From positions 124,001-188,000 of the forward strand of contig BEHV01000001.1 in assembly GCA_002898315.1 (NCBI GenBank): DNA of 64,000 bases, in the 5' to 3' direction. The notes below the pieces were generated by a model that was not told where the DNA came from, made no database searches, and saw only the letters and a list, made by a program, of their open reading frames with translations. This document shows, one piece after another, positions 35,960 to 44,602 of this stretch (positions within the stretch are counted from its first letter, which is position 1; each line of letters opens with the position of its first letter). The position numbers and the translations under genes were made by a program. This stretch comes from a bacterium HR19 (GTDB taxonomy: Bacteria; Calescibacteriota; Calescibacteriia; Calescibacteriales; Calescibacteriaceae).

Positions 35960-37375
35960 ATGAACTGGCGGATTGAAAAAGACACTATGGGAGAGGTAAA
36001 GGTTCCAGCAGATAAGTATTACGGTGCACAAACACAAAGAGCTGTTGAAAATTTCCCCATAAGCGGATGGAAAATGCCAGATGAAATAATAAAATCTCTC
36101 GCAGTCATAAAATGGGCTTCTGCAAATGCGAACTTTGAACTCGGTCTGATAACAAAAGAAATAAAAGATGCAATATGCAAAGCAGCAGAAGAAATCTACG
36201 AGGGAAAACTAAATGATAACTTCCCTGTTGATGTCTTCCAGACGGGATCAGGAACATCAACAAATATGAATATAAACGAAGTTATAGCAAACAGAGCAAA
36301 CGAAATTTTAGGATACGAAAAAGGTAGCAAATTTCCAGTCCATCCAAACGACCATGTGAATAAATGCCAATCATCAAACGATGTGATACCATCTGCAATA
36401 AGCATATCTGCCACGCTCGGAGTAAAGGAAAAACTCATACCATCTCTGAAAACACTTGAAAAAACCCTTGAAGAAAAATCAGAAGAGTTCAGAGAAATAA
36501 TAAAAATAGGAAGGACTCATCTTATGGATGCAACCCCCATAACTCTTGGTCAGGAGTTCTCAGGATACAAAGAGCAGATTTCTCACTGCATAGAGCTTCT
36601 GCAGATGTATATTCCGAGGACATCTGAGTTAGCCCTTGGCGGAACAGCGGTAGGTACAGGAATAAATGCGCATCCCGAATTTCCCAAAAAAGCAATATCG
36701 TATATATCAAAGTTTCTCAAACACGAATTTAAGGAGACGAGAAACCACTTTTTTTCACAGGCAACTCAGGATACCATGGTTGCACTTTCCGGAATCTTAA
36801 AACTTTGCGCTGTCGCTCTTTTCAAGATCGCAAACGATATAAGGTGGCTCGGGAGCGGACCAAGATGTGGAATAGGAGAGATAAACCTTCCATCTCTGCA
36901 ACCCGGCTCATCTATAATGCCCGGAAAAGTCAATCCCGTAATTCCAGAATCTGTAATGATGGTTTGCGCACATGTGATAGGTTCTGATGTGTCAATAACG
37001 ATAGGTGGAATGAGCGGAAACTTTGAACTCAACACATTTTTGCCACTTATAGGATACCATGTTGTCACTTCAATAAATTTGCTTTCATCTTCTGCTATAA
37101 ACCTCGCCGAAAAATGCATAAAAAGCATAAAACCAAATACCGAGAGAATGAGAGAGCTCGTAGAAAGGTCGTTAGCCCTCGTGACCCCGCTTGCACTAAA
37201 AATCGGATACGACAAAGCTGCTGAAATAGCAAAAAAAGCAGTAGCAAAAGGCAAAACAATAAAGGAAATTCTAAAAGAAGAAAAGATCCTCAACGACGAC
37301 GAAATAGAAAAAATTCTTGACCCATACAAAATGATAAAACCTAACGCAGATATAATAGGATCTGCAGGAGGATAA
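35960..37375 (+). CDS. fumC: Fumarate hydratase, class II
   Basis: A 471-residue class II fumarase. It has WRIEKDTMGEVKVPADKYYGAQTQRA, QTGSGTSTNMNINEVIANRA, HPNDHVNKCQSSND and the family signature GSSIMPGKVNPVIPE. These set it apart from aspartase, which lacks the HPNDHVN form. It interconverts fumarate and malate. The ATG follows AAGGAGG by seven bases, one of the strongest ribosome sites in the window, matching high expression of a central enzyme. Confidence 0.95.
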   Translation: MNWRIEKDTMGEVKVPADKYYGAQTQRAVENFPISGWKMPDEIIKSLAVIKWASANANFELGLITKEIKDAICKAAEEIYEGKLNDNFPVDVFQTGSGTSTNMNINEVIANRANEILGYEKGSKFPVHPNDHVNKCQSSNDVIPSAISISATLGVKEKLIPSLKTLEKTLEEKSEEFREIIKIGRTHLMDATPITLGQEFSGYKEQISHCIELLQMYIPRTSELALGGTAVGTGINAHPEFPKKAISYISKFLKHEFKETRNHFFSQATQDTMVALSGILKLCAVALFKIANDIRWLGSGPRCGIGEINLPSLQPGSSIMPGKVNPVIPESVMMVCAHVIGSDVSITIGGMSGNFELNTFLPLIGYHVVTSINLLSSSAINLAEKCIKSIKPNTERMRELVERSLALVTPLALKIGYDKAAEIAKKAVAKGKTIKEILKEEKILNDDEIEKILDPYKMIKPNADIIGSAGG

Positions 37376-37425
37376 CTTTACAAAAAATAAATGACAGCTC
37401 CCCTCTTCTATTAATATATGAAACT

Positions 37426-38136
37426 ATGAAAAAATCAGAGCGAAAAAGAAAACAGGAAAAAGAGAAAAAAATCATTATAACCGTTGATGGTCCTGCAGGA
37501 TCAGGGAAAACCACAATAGCAAAAATGCTTTCAGAAAAATTAAAGCTATACCACCTCAGCTCGGGGAAAATTTACAGAGCTATCGCATACCTTGAAATGA
37601 ATTACGGACTTGAAAAAGCACTGGAACTCGCAGAAAAACTAAAAATAAGAAAAAACAAAATATTTTTTGAAGGAGAAAATCTTGACGAATACCTATCAAA
37701 AGAAGAAGTCGGAAAAAGAGCTTCAGATATGTCAGAAATAAAAGAAGTGAGAGAAAAGGTGAACAAAATCCAGAAAGAAATAGCAGAAAGAGTGAAAAAA
37801 GGAATTGTAGTTGATGGAAGAGATGAGGGAACCGAGGTTTTTCCCTCTGCCAACATCAAAATATTTATAGATGCATCGCTTGAAGAAAGAGCAAGAAGAA
37901 AATATCTTGAATCTGCTCAAAAAGGAGAGAACAAAACCTTTGAGTTCTTCCTTGAAACGATAAGAAAAAGAGATGCACAAGACAGTCAAAGAGCAATATC
38001 TCCTCTCCGCATTCCACACGATTCTCTCTATATTGACTCAACATCAAAGACCCCGGAAGAAGTCCTTGAAGAGATACTGAATTTTATAAAAATTCAAAAG
38101 CCCGAAATTTTGCGCTCCTTGAACGTGGATTTATAA
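37426..38136 (+). CDS. cmk: Cytidylate kinase
   Basis: A 236-residue CMP kinase. ITVDGPAGSGKTTIAK is the P-loop, LSSGKIYRAIA the CMP site, and VVDGRDEGTEVFPSANIKIF the GRD motif (usually GRDIGT, here GRDEGT). DAQDSQRAISPLRIPHDSLYIDST is the lid and acceptor end. It phosphorylates CMP and dCMP. A basic N-terminal tail (SERKRKQEKEKK) precedes the fold. Its last 53 bp overlap the convergent rsmH gene. Confidence 0.93.
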   Translation: MKKSERKRKQEKEKKIIITVDGPAGSGKTTIAKMLSEKLKLYHLSSGKIYRAIAYLEMNYGLEKALELAEKLKIRKNKIFFEGENLDEYLSKEEVGKRASDMSEIKEVREKVNKIQKEIAERVKKGIVVDGRDEGTEVFPSANIKIFIDASLEERARRKYLESAQKGENKTFEFFLETIRKRDAQDSQRAISPLRIPHDSLYIDSTSKTPEEVLEEILNFIKIQKPEILRSLNVDL

Positions 38137-38986
38137 CCATCTCCTCCTCAGAAGGAACTATCGGCTTTTTCGTTACCCTCCGTCCCAACCCATCTTTCTC
38201 CCAACTCAAAAATGTTCTCTTGACAATTCTATCTTCAAGGGAGTGAAAAGATATTATGCCTATTTTTGTCCCACTCTTTACAAATTTAGCGACCTTTTGA
38301 AGAAAATCCGATAGGTTATCAAGCTCTCTGTTTACAAAAATTCTGAGTGCCTGAAATGTTTTTGTAGCAGGATGAATCTTCGTATTGTAAATTCCTGTTT
38401 TTTTATAAACCGACTCAACTATTTCAGCAAGTTCCGTTGTAGTATTTATATCTCTTTCTTTTCTTCTTCTCACTATTTCCTTTGCTATTTTTTTTGCAAG
38501 GCGCTCCTCGCCGTATCTATATATTATATCTGCAAGCTGTCTTTCTGAAAAATTCATAACAACTTCCCTCGCCGTAAGTTTTATACTCTTTGAAATGCGC
38601 ATATCAAGAGGTCCTTCTAATCTGAAAGAAAAACCCCTCAAACTCTCCTCTAAATGAAAAGAAGATATACCAAGGTCTGCAAAAAATATATCTGGCTTCC
38701 TGTCTATCTGAATTTCAGAAAATATCTCATCTATATCTGCAAAGTTTGCTGTTATAAAAAAAATTTCCGGTCTATCTTTTTCATCAATCATCTCGCTGAT
38801 TTTTTCCTCGGCTTTTTCTATCATCTCCTCATCCCAATCAATAAGGACCAAAATCCCTTCTTTACCCAATCTTTTTGCAAACTCAACAGAATGTCCCCCT
38901 CCACCCGCCGTAAGGTCAACAACGAAGTCCCCTCTCTTCGGAGATAAAACTCTTATGACCTCTTCTTTCAGAACGGGAATATGCAT
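38084..38986 (-). CDS. rsmH: 16S rRNA m4C1402 methyltransferase
   Basis: A 300-residue RsmH (MraW). It begins MHIPVLKEEVIRVL, the family N-terminus, so the ATG at 38986 with GAGGG upstream is preferred over the TTG at 39007. SAM binding is by DLTAGGGGHSVEFAKRLG; the catalytic/structural part has ADLGISSFHLEESLRGFSFRLEG. KTFQALRIFVNRELDNL and GIISFHSLEDRIVKRTF are diagnostic. It methylates N4 of C1402 in the ribosome P site. Normally it opens the dcw cluster with ftsL and ftsI; here it is followed only by the convergent cmk. Confidence 0.95.
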   Translation of the reverse strand: MHIPVLKEEVIRVLSPKRGDFVVDLTAGGGGHSVEFAKRLGKEGILVLIDWDEEMIEKAEEKISEMIDEKDRPEIFFITANFADIDEIFSEIQIDRKPDIFFADLGISSFHLEESLRGFSFRLEGPLDMRISKSIKLTAREVVMNFSERQLADIIYRYGEERLAKKIAKEIVRRRKERDINTTTELAEIVESVYKKTGIYNTKIHPATKTFQALRIFVNRELDNLSDFLQKVAKFVKSGTKIGIISFHSLEDRIVKRTFLSWEKDGLGRRVTKKPIVPSEEEMVINPRSRSAKFRAFEFL

Positions 38987-39011
38987 AGAAAAAACAGCCC
39001 TCAACAAAATT

Positions 39012-40031
39012 TCAATAAAACACTTTCTTTGACGCTTTTTTGAGCCGGTTCATTATACCCAAACCTATACCCCTTTCCTCAACCCCTTCAAAAATAATCA
39101 CATCGTATTTTTCACCTGCAACAATAAGAAGATTGAAAAGGTTCTTCGCAAAATCTTCAAGAGTTCTTCCAGAAACTACAATATCAAATCCCATAAGCTT
39201 TATTTTCTCCCCTTCTTCCCCCACATATTTGAAAAGAGCAACAAGAACTTTTTTATCAGAAAAATTACTTCTTTCAGATTCAAGAAACCTCAGAATATCT
39301 TTTCTGTTCATGAAAAGGTAGACATCTGAATCAGGAGCGTAGTGTTTATATTTTACGCCGGGACTTTTTGCAACCTTCACATCACTATGGGCAAGAACAT
39401 CAACTCCTCCTACCTCTTTTTCTATCATCTCCTTTGATATACCTCCGGGACGCAATATAATCGGCGGAGAAACGGTCAAATCAATCACTGTTGATTCAAT
39501 CCCTATTTTGACTTCTCCTTCTATTATGAAAACCTTATCTCCGAAGTATTTTTTCACATGCTCTGGTTTTGTTGCCGATGGTTTTCCAGATATATTGGCA
39601 CTTGGAGCAGAAATGGGGACACCAGATAATTCTATGAGTTTCAGCGCAATTTTGTGGTTCGGCATCCTTACCGCAACGGTATCAAGGTTAGCTGTGACAA
39701 TATCAGGTACAGAAGGATTTTTAGGCAGTACAAGTGTAAGAGGTCCCGGCCAGAACTTTTCTATCAGAATTTCTGCGTTTTTTGGGACTTCTCTTGCGAC
39801 GAGAAAAACATCTTCTTTCTTTGCTATGTGTATTATAAGGGGGTTATCTTGCGGACGTCCTTTCAGCTCAAAAATTTTTTTCACCGCATTCTCATCAAAA
39901 GCGTTGGCGCCAAGTCCATATACGGTTTCTGTTGGAAAAGCAACAACACCGCCGTTACGTATTATCTCCGCCCCCTTCTTTATCTGCTCTTCTTCCTTCG
40001 GAGAAATATATGGATTCTCATAAAACCTCAT
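39012..40031 (-). CDS. L-threonylcarbamoyladenylate synthase, Sua5 type
   Basis: A 339-residue protein. The YrdC/Sua5 domain (to about 205) has GGVVAFPTETVYGLGANA, FELKGRPQDNPLIIHI, FWPGPLTLVL and GVPISAPSANISGKPSAT. A C-terminal Sua5 domain begins around SPGVKYKHYAPDSDVYLF. It makes the threonylcarbamoyl-AMP intermediate for tRNA t6A37. The long Sua5 form is typical of archaea, yeast and many thermophiles. Its start overlaps the lpxC end by 14 bp. Confidence 0.94.
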   Translation of the reverse strand: MRFYENPYISPKEEEQIKKGAEIIRNGGVVAFPTETVYGLGANAFDENAVKKIFELKGRPQDNPLIIHIAKKEDVFLVAREVPKNAEILIEKFWPGPLTLVLPKNPSVPDIVTANLDTVAVRMPNHKIALKLIELSGVPISAPSANISGKPSATKPEHVKKYFGDKVFIIEGEVKIGIESTVIDLTVSPPIILRPGGISKEMIEKEVGGVDVLAHSDVKVAKSPGVKYKHYAPDSDVYLFMNRKDILRFLESERSNFSDKKVLVALFKYVGEEGEKIKLMGFDIVVSGRTLEDFAKNLFNLLIVAGEKYDVIIFEGVEERGIGLGIMNRLKKASKKVFY

Positions 40032-40857
40032 ATTTTAAGCTTTTGAGGAATTCTCTGACAAGCTTATGCGACTGATTAACTATGTAGAACTTACCTAAAA
40101 TCCTTATCCCGAAAGAGTATATATCCCCTAAAAAATCAAGAATTTTGTGTCTTACTCGCTCGTTCTGAAATCTAAGTTCTGTATTCAAGGGAGTATCGCT
40201 CTCATCTGAAAATACTATGGCAGAATCAACATCCCCTCCCCTGAAAAGCCCAACAGAGATCGCATTTTTAAGATCGCTTTCGTATATGAAGGTTCTTGCA
40301 GGAGCTATCTCATCAGGATAAAATGTCTTTTCTGTGAAAACAAATTCCTCTCGCGTGGCTTTCCTCTGGTATACCGCATGAACGAAAAACTCATGATATG
40401 GTTCTACTTTTATGTATCCGCTCCCATCTGACATTTCAAGCGGTTCAACTACAATAGCATATTTGCGAAGAGAATTCTGCGGTCTGAGACCAACTTGTAG
40501 CATCCTCTCGGAAAAAATCAGAGAAGAACCGTCAAAAAAAGGAATCTCCCTACCTTCAATCTCAACCAGAGCATTATCTACCCCAAATGCAAAAAAAACA
40601 GAGAGAAGATGCTCTATGTATATAACATCATAGGTTGGACCTCTTAATGTCAAATTATGAAATCCGGGATAAGTTGTGCTCTGCGAGAGCTTGACTTCTT
40701 CACCATCAACAACAAATATTATTCCTGAATCTTCCGGAAGCGGTTTTACTCTTACAGAACATATCTCGCCCGTCATAAGGCCGGGACCAAAAAGTTCGAA
40801 CTCCTGCGCTAACGTATGTTGAACTCCAAAAAACAAATTCTTCTCAAGATCAATCAT
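40018..40857 (-). CDS. lpxC: UDP-3-O-acyl-GlcNAc deacetylase
   Basis: A 279-residue LpxC from ATG 40857 (a GTG at 40869 is the alternative; AAGGG lies upstream of both). Zinc and catalytic residues are in place: YIEHLLSVFFAFGVDN (Glu-His), EIPFFDGSS, ARTFIYESD, FQNERVRHKILDFLGDIY (His and Asp ligands) and NQSHKLVREF (general acid His). LpxC commits UDP-acyl-GlcNAc to lipid A. The normally strict GVGLHTG near the N-terminus reads GPGLMTGE here, so that His is Met. Its presence shows an LPS-type outer membrane. Confidence 0.9.
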   Translation of the reverse strand: MIDLEKNLFFGVQHTLAQEFELFGPGLMTGEICSVRVKPLPEDSGIIFVVDGEEVKLSQSTTYPGFHNLTLRGPTYDVIYIEHLLSVFFAFGVDNALVEIEGREIPFFDGSSLIFSERMLQVGLRPQNSLRKYAIVVEPLEMSDGSGYIKVEPYHEFFVHAVYQRKATREEFVFTEKTFYPDEIAPARTFIYESDLKNAISVGLFRGGDVDSAIVFSDESDTPLNTELRFQNERVRHKILDFLGDIYSFGIRILGKFYIVNQSHKLVREFLKSLKYEVL

Positions 40858-41039
40858 ACAATATAGCACCCTTTTAAAACATAATTTTACTCCTGGAAAT
40901 CAAGAGAAAACCTTTTTCAAATTAAAAATCAACTCCAACTTAACTACTACCACTTTAATGATGAGCGTGAATCAACGGTCAAGGCAAAAATTCCCGTATA
41001 AAATAACATCAATAAACCGAAGCAGTAAAATTAAATTAA

Positions 41040-41064
41040 GCTGAGACCCTTCAGAAGGGCTCAG
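41040..41064 (+). other. Stem-loop just upstream of panB
   Basis: CTGAG and CTCAG pair, followed by CCCTT with AAGGG, a bulged A between them and a CAG loop. It ends 12 bases before the panB start and would shape the 5' leader of the panBCD transcript. No known riboswitch matches. The remaining part of the 206-bp lpxC-panB gap holds only a weak TATAAA-like box around 41000. Confidence 0.4.
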
Positions 41065-41075
41065 ACTAACAATTT

Positions 41076-41825
41076 ATGAGAACTGCTCAGGAAATAGTAA
41101 ATCTCAAAGGCAAAAAGAAAATAATATGCCTTACCTCATATTCCTATCTTTTCGCAAAGATTGTAGATGAAACAGGACTTGTTGATGTAATACTTGTTGG
41201 GGATTCAATGAACGAGGTTTGGTTCGGGGAAAGGAACACGACAACAATTCCTCTTGATGTTATGATATGGTGCGCAAGAAGTGTAAGAAAGGCGGTAAAA
41301 AACGCCATGGTCGTATTTGACATGCCATTTGGTACGTTCTGGTCAAAAGAAGTCGCTCTCAAAAATGTTGTGAAAATAGTAAAAGAGGCAGACCCGGACG
41401 CAGTGAAAATTGAAGGTGGAAAAGATGTATCAGAAATAATAAGAGAAATAGTTAAAATCGGTGTACCAGTTATGGGGCATATCGGACTTCTTCCTCAACG
41501 AGCGAGAATAACAGGGTATAAAAAACAGGGAAAAGAAGAAGAAAGCGCAAAAAGAATTTTTGAAGATGCTCTGTCAGTAGAAGAAAGCGGTGCGTTCTCG
41601 GTAGTCCTTGAATCAGTTGAAACAGAACTCGCAAAAAAAATAACACAATCCCTGAAAATACCAACAATAGGAATAGCTTCCGGACCATACTGCGATGGTA
41701 AAATAGCAGTCCTTGAAGATATAGTCGGACTCACCCAACCACCTCCAAAACATGTAAAACCATACGATAATCTCGCCGAAAAAATATATAATGCAGTCGT
41801 AAAGTACGCAGAAAACCAAGAATAA
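41076..41825 (+). CDS. panB: 3-methyl-2-oxobutanoate hydroxymethyltransferase
   Basis: A 249-residue PanB. It shows CLTSYSYLFAKIVDE, VILVGDSM, FDMPFGTF, AVKIEGG, GVPVMGHIGLLPQ and IGIASGPYCDGKIAVLEDIVG. It transfers a hydroxymethyl from methylene-tetrahydrofolate to 2-oxoisovalerate, the first step to pantothenate. The segment after GDSM (NEVWFGERNTTT) departs from the usual LGMVxLGxxxT but keeps the metal Asp. It heads a tight panB-panC-panD operon (7 and 4 bp gaps). Confidence 0.94.
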   Translation: MRTAQEIVNLKGKKKIICLTSYSYLFAKIVDETGLVDVILVGDSMNEVWFGERNTTTIPLDVMIWCARSVRKAVKNAMVVFDMPFGTFWSKEVALKNVVKIVKEADPDAVKIEGGKDVSEIIREIVKIGVPVMGHIGLLPQRARITGYKKQGKEEESAKRIFEDALSVEESGAFSVVLESVETELAKKITQSLKIPTIGIASGPYCDGKIAVLEDIVGLTQPPPKHVKPYDNLAEKIYNAVVKYAENQE

Positions 41826-41832
41826 GACAAAA

Positions 41833-42723
41833 ATGAAGGTGATAAGAAAAATAAAAATGATGCAGAGAGAGATGGAGAAAATGAGAAAAAAAGGAAAAAA
41901 AATAGGGTTTGTACCAACCATGGGATACCTTCATCAAGGACATATAAAACTTATAAGAGAAGCAAGAAAGAAATCAGACATCGTTGTTGTAAGCATATTT
42001 GTAAACCCAACCCAGTTCTCTCGTGGAGAGGATTACGAGATTTATCCGAGAGATGAGAAAAGAGACCTCAAAATATGCAGAAATGAAAAAGTAGATTATG
42101 TGTTTTTACCGGAAGTCAAAGAGATGTATCCTGATGGATACGAGACATTTGTACAAGTAGAGGAACTTCAAAAACCGCTCTGCGGAATGTTCCGTCCCGG
42201 ACATTTTAGAGGAGTCGCAACTGTTGTATCAAAACTCTTCAATATAGTAAAACCTCACCTTGCATTTTTTGGACTCAAAGATTATCAGCAAGCACTCATA
42301 ATAAAAAAACTTGTAAGAGACCTTTCGTTTGATGTAAAAATAGAACCGATTGAAACGGTGAGAGATTCAGATGGTCTTGCCCTATCTTCACGCAACGAAT
42401 ACCTATCAGAAGAAGAAAGAAAATTGGCTTCTTTTATACCCCAAGCTCTTATAATGGCAAAAGAAATGATAGATAATGGTGAGCAAAACCCACAAAAGAT
42501 AAAATCAGAATGCACAAAATTCCTTGAAGAGAAAGGAATAAAAGTTCAGTATTTTGAAATAGCAGACCCCGATAACCTTCAAAGCCAAACCACAAAGATA
42601 GATAAGAAAAACTATCTTATAGCTCTTGCGGTGTTCGTAGGGAAAACTCGGCTCATAGATAACTTTTTTGTAAAAAACGGAAAGATTTTTAACTTTCCGA
42701 AAAAACAGAAAAAGGAGGGATAA
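41833..42723 (+). CDS. panC: Pantothenate synthetase
   Basis: A 296-residue PanC. It has [19 protein letters not shown] (HIGH-like ATP motif), [50 protein letters not shown] and [14 protein letters not shown] (KMSKS-like loop). It joins pantoate and beta-alanine with ATP. A basic N-terminal helix ([20 protein letters not shown]) is the usual family start. Gene order follows the pathway. Confidence 0.95.
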   Translation: MKVIRKIKMMQREMEKMRKKGKKIGFVPTMGYLHQGHIKLIREARKKSDIVVVSIFVNPTQFSRGEDYEIYPRDEKRDLKICRNEKVDYVFLPEVKEMYPDGYETFVQVEELQKPLCGMFRPGHFRGVATVVSKLFNIVKPHLAFFGLKDYQQALIIKKLVRDLSFDVKIEPIETVRDSDGLALSSRNEYLSEEERKLASFIPQALIMAKEMIDNGEQNPQKIKSECTKFLEEKGIKVQYFEIADPDNLQSQTTKIDKKNYLIALAVFVGKTRLIDNFFVKNGKIFNFPKKQKKEG

Positions 42724-42727
42724 AATT

Positions 42728-43090
42728 ATGGCGATGAGGATTCTTCTGAAGTCAAAAATACATAACGCAATTGTCAAAGACGCTAACCCCGAATACGAAG
42801 GTTCTATAACAATACCGAAAAAGCTCATGGAAGAAGCAGATATAATAGAAGGAGAGCAAGTCCATATATATAACATCACAAATGGCAACAGATTGATAAC
42901 ATACGCTATTGAAGGTCAAGATGACACCACAATAGCAATAAACGGAGCAGCAGCTAAACTCTGTTTCCCGTCAGACAGAATCATAATAGTAGCATATGGA
43001 ATCTACTCCGAAGAAGAAGCAAAAACACATAAACCCAAAATAATTGTAGTAGATAATAATAACAGAATCATAAGAAAAATAGGTAAATAA
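42728..43090 (+). CDS. panD: Aspartate 1-decarboxylase precursor
   Basis: A 120-residue pyruvoyl enzyme. The self-cleavage site is Gly25-Ser26 in [10 protein letters not shown], giving a beta chain and a pyruvoyl-bearing alpha chain. [18 protein letters not shown] and [21 protein letters not shown] complete the fold. It supplies beta-alanine to PanC. AAAGGAGGGATAAAATT precedes the ATG, a strong ribosome site inside the panC end. Confidence 0.95.
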   Translation: MAMRILLKSKIHNAIVKDANPEYEGSITIPKKLMEEADIIEGEQVHIYNITNGNRLITYAIEGQDDTTIAINGAAAKLCFPSDRIIIVAYGIYSEEEAKTHKPKIIVVDNNNRIIRKIGK

Positions 43091-43173
43091 AAACACAGAG
43101 AACAAAAAATCTGAAAACCAGCAAAACCGCTCACCTACCCAATTAAATTAAGAAAAATAAGCTACACAGAAAA

Positions 43174-44250
43174 ATGCTTGTTGTCCTGAAAATAGGTTCA
43201 TCTGTTCTTGAAAAAGATGGAGAACCAGATGAGAAAATCTTTGATGGAATATCAAATGTCATAAGCGAATGTCTAGAAGGAGGTAAAGCGAAGTTTGTAA
43301 TCGTATCATCGGGAGCTATGCTTTTTGGGATAATGGAGGCAGGTTTGAAAAAAGCCGGGAACCTGATAAGGAAGCAAGCTCTTTGTGCAATAGGACAACC
43401 AAAACTGATGAACATGTGGGAAAAATCTCTCTCAAAATATGGTCTAAAACCCGCTCAAATCCTTCTCGTTCACGATGACTTCGCATCAAAAGAAAGAAGC
43501 CAAAATGTTAAAAACACAATAGAAGAAATAATAAAAATGAATTTTATACCAATAGTGAATGAAAACGACCCCGTATCAACAGAAGAAATAAAGCTCGGAG
43601 ATAACGATTTCCTTTCAGTCTATCTTTCCGCACTCATTAGCGCAGAAAAATTAATCATAGCTTCTGATATAGATGGAGTCATTGACGAATCTGGGAAAGT
43701 AATTGAGGAAATAAACTTTGAAGATAAAGAAATCTGGCAGAAAATCAAAACAATAAAAAGAAAAAAGAGGGTTTCATCAGGGGGGATAACATCAAAACTA
43801 TCTGCCACAAAACTCGCCTCCGAATTCGGAATAGAATCATTTATAGTCAACGGGAAAAACCCAGAAAACATAAAAATGGCAGTTGAAGGAAAAAAAGTCG
43901 GAACGAGAATAATCCCAGGGAAAAAATATCCGAAAAAAATCTTGTGGATAGGAAATGTTCTGAGATGTAAGGGGAAATTAGAGGTAGATGAGGGAGCTTT
44001 CAACGCCATAGTTAGTGGAAAGAGTTTGCTCCCATCGGGAATAATAAAAGTCTCAGGCAACTTCTCGCGCGGAGATATGATAGAGCTTGAGTTCAACAGA
44101 AAAACATTCGCAAAAGGAATTTCAAATTACTCATCAGCAGAAATAAACCTTATAAAAGGTAAAAAAACATCTGATATAGAAAAAATTCTCGGATACAAAA
44201 GAGAAGACGAAATCATACACAGAGATAACATGATGATTCTTTTAGGATAA
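43174..44250 (+). CDS. proB: Glutamate 5-kinase
   Basis: A 358-residue protein: an amino-acid kinase domain (to about 255) with LKIGSSVLE, VSSGAMLFG, NENDPVSTEEIKLGDND, ASDIDGVID and the SSGGITSKLSATKLASEFG loop, followed by a C-terminal PUA domain (from about 270). It phosphorylates glutamate for proline synthesis and is usually feedback-inhibited by proline through the PUA-containing form. proA is not adjacent. Confidence 0.94.
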   Translation: MLVVLKIGSSVLEKDGEPDEKIFDGISNVISECLEGGKAKFVIVSSGAMLFGIMEAGLKKAGNLIRKQALCAIGQPKLMNMWEKSLSKYGLKPAQILLVHDDFASKERSQNVKNTIEEIIKMNFIPIVNENDPVSTEEIKLGDNDFLSVYLSALISAEKLIIASDIDGVIDESGKVIEEINFEDKEIWQKIKTIKRKKRVSSGGITSKLSATKLASEFGIESFIVNGKNPENIKMAVEGKKVGTRIIPGKKYPKKILWIGNVLRCKGKLEVDEGAFNAIVSGKSLLPSGIIKVSGNFSRGDMIELEFNRKTFAKGISNYSSAEINLIKGKKTSDIEKILGYKREDEIIHRDNMMILLG

Positions 44251-44255
44251 ATTTT

Positions 44256-44313
44256 GCGTCTAATCCTCTCATTTTCAAAGGAGAGATACAGACGCATGGT
44301 GCATAAGCACCAT
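44256..44313 (+). repeat. Two adjacent hairpins downstream of proB, before the TnpB remnant
   Basis: The first hairpin pairs GCGTCT (44256-44261) with AGACGC (44290-44295) and inside it CTCTC with GAGAG. The second pairs ATGGTGC (44296-44302) with GCACCAT (44307-44313) around an ATAA loop. Insertion sequences of the IS200/IS605 group use subterminal hairpins as transposase sites, so these could be an element end; the first may also stop proB transcription. Confidence 0.5.
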
Positions 44314-44530
44314 TAACCATACCTATGTACCTAAACATATCAGGAATATAGAGATGTAAATGCAGTTTTAAACCTTTTGAAAGAAGGTCTCACCCGCCTT
44401 AAAATGGTGGTAGTGTTAAACTGCCCTGAACTTATGCCCATCAGAGGGAGAGAAAGTTCCATCCTGAAGCGGGAAGCCCCTCTATTCATTGATGGTAAGA
44501 AGTCACATTAAGCACAAATTAACCACACCT
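44302..44530 (+). repeat. Imperfect direct repeat flanking the TnpB remnant
   Basis: CATAAGCACCATTAACCATA at 44302-44321 (continuing CCT) and CATTAAGCACAAATTAACCA at 44506-44525 (continuing CACCT) match at 21 positions with two mismatches and two single-base gaps. They bracket the transposon-derived reading frame with about 180 bp between them. Confidence 0.5.
44335..44511 (+). pseudogene. C-terminal remnant of TnpB (IS200/IS605 family)
   Basis: The plus frame reads TYQEYRDVNAVLNLLKEGL, then TRLK, then NCPELMPIRGRESSILKREAP and LFIDGKKSH before a TAA. RDxNAxxNLLxxGL followed by PExxPxxxxESSxxKxEAP is the characteristic end of TnpB/IS1341-type proteins, just after their zinc finger and last RuvC motif. 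Everything upstream, including the RuvC and zinc-finger parts, is missing, and a stop lies directly before the fragment. The TnpB guide RNA normally spans this end of the gene and the element's right end. No intact tnpA or tnpB lies in the window. The 352-bp gap between proB and bamA holds nothing else I can identify. Confidence 0.75.
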
Positions 44531-44602
44531 TCTAAGAAGCAGAGAATTTATCTCAAAGAATAAATAAAATAAGAATAATAAAAAGAAAGCATTTTTTATG
44601 GT

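Noticed and set aside
41036-41064. THI-box (TPP riboswitch) suggested by GCTGAGA near panB
   Set aside because: The rest of the TPP consensus, including the second conserved helix, is absent.
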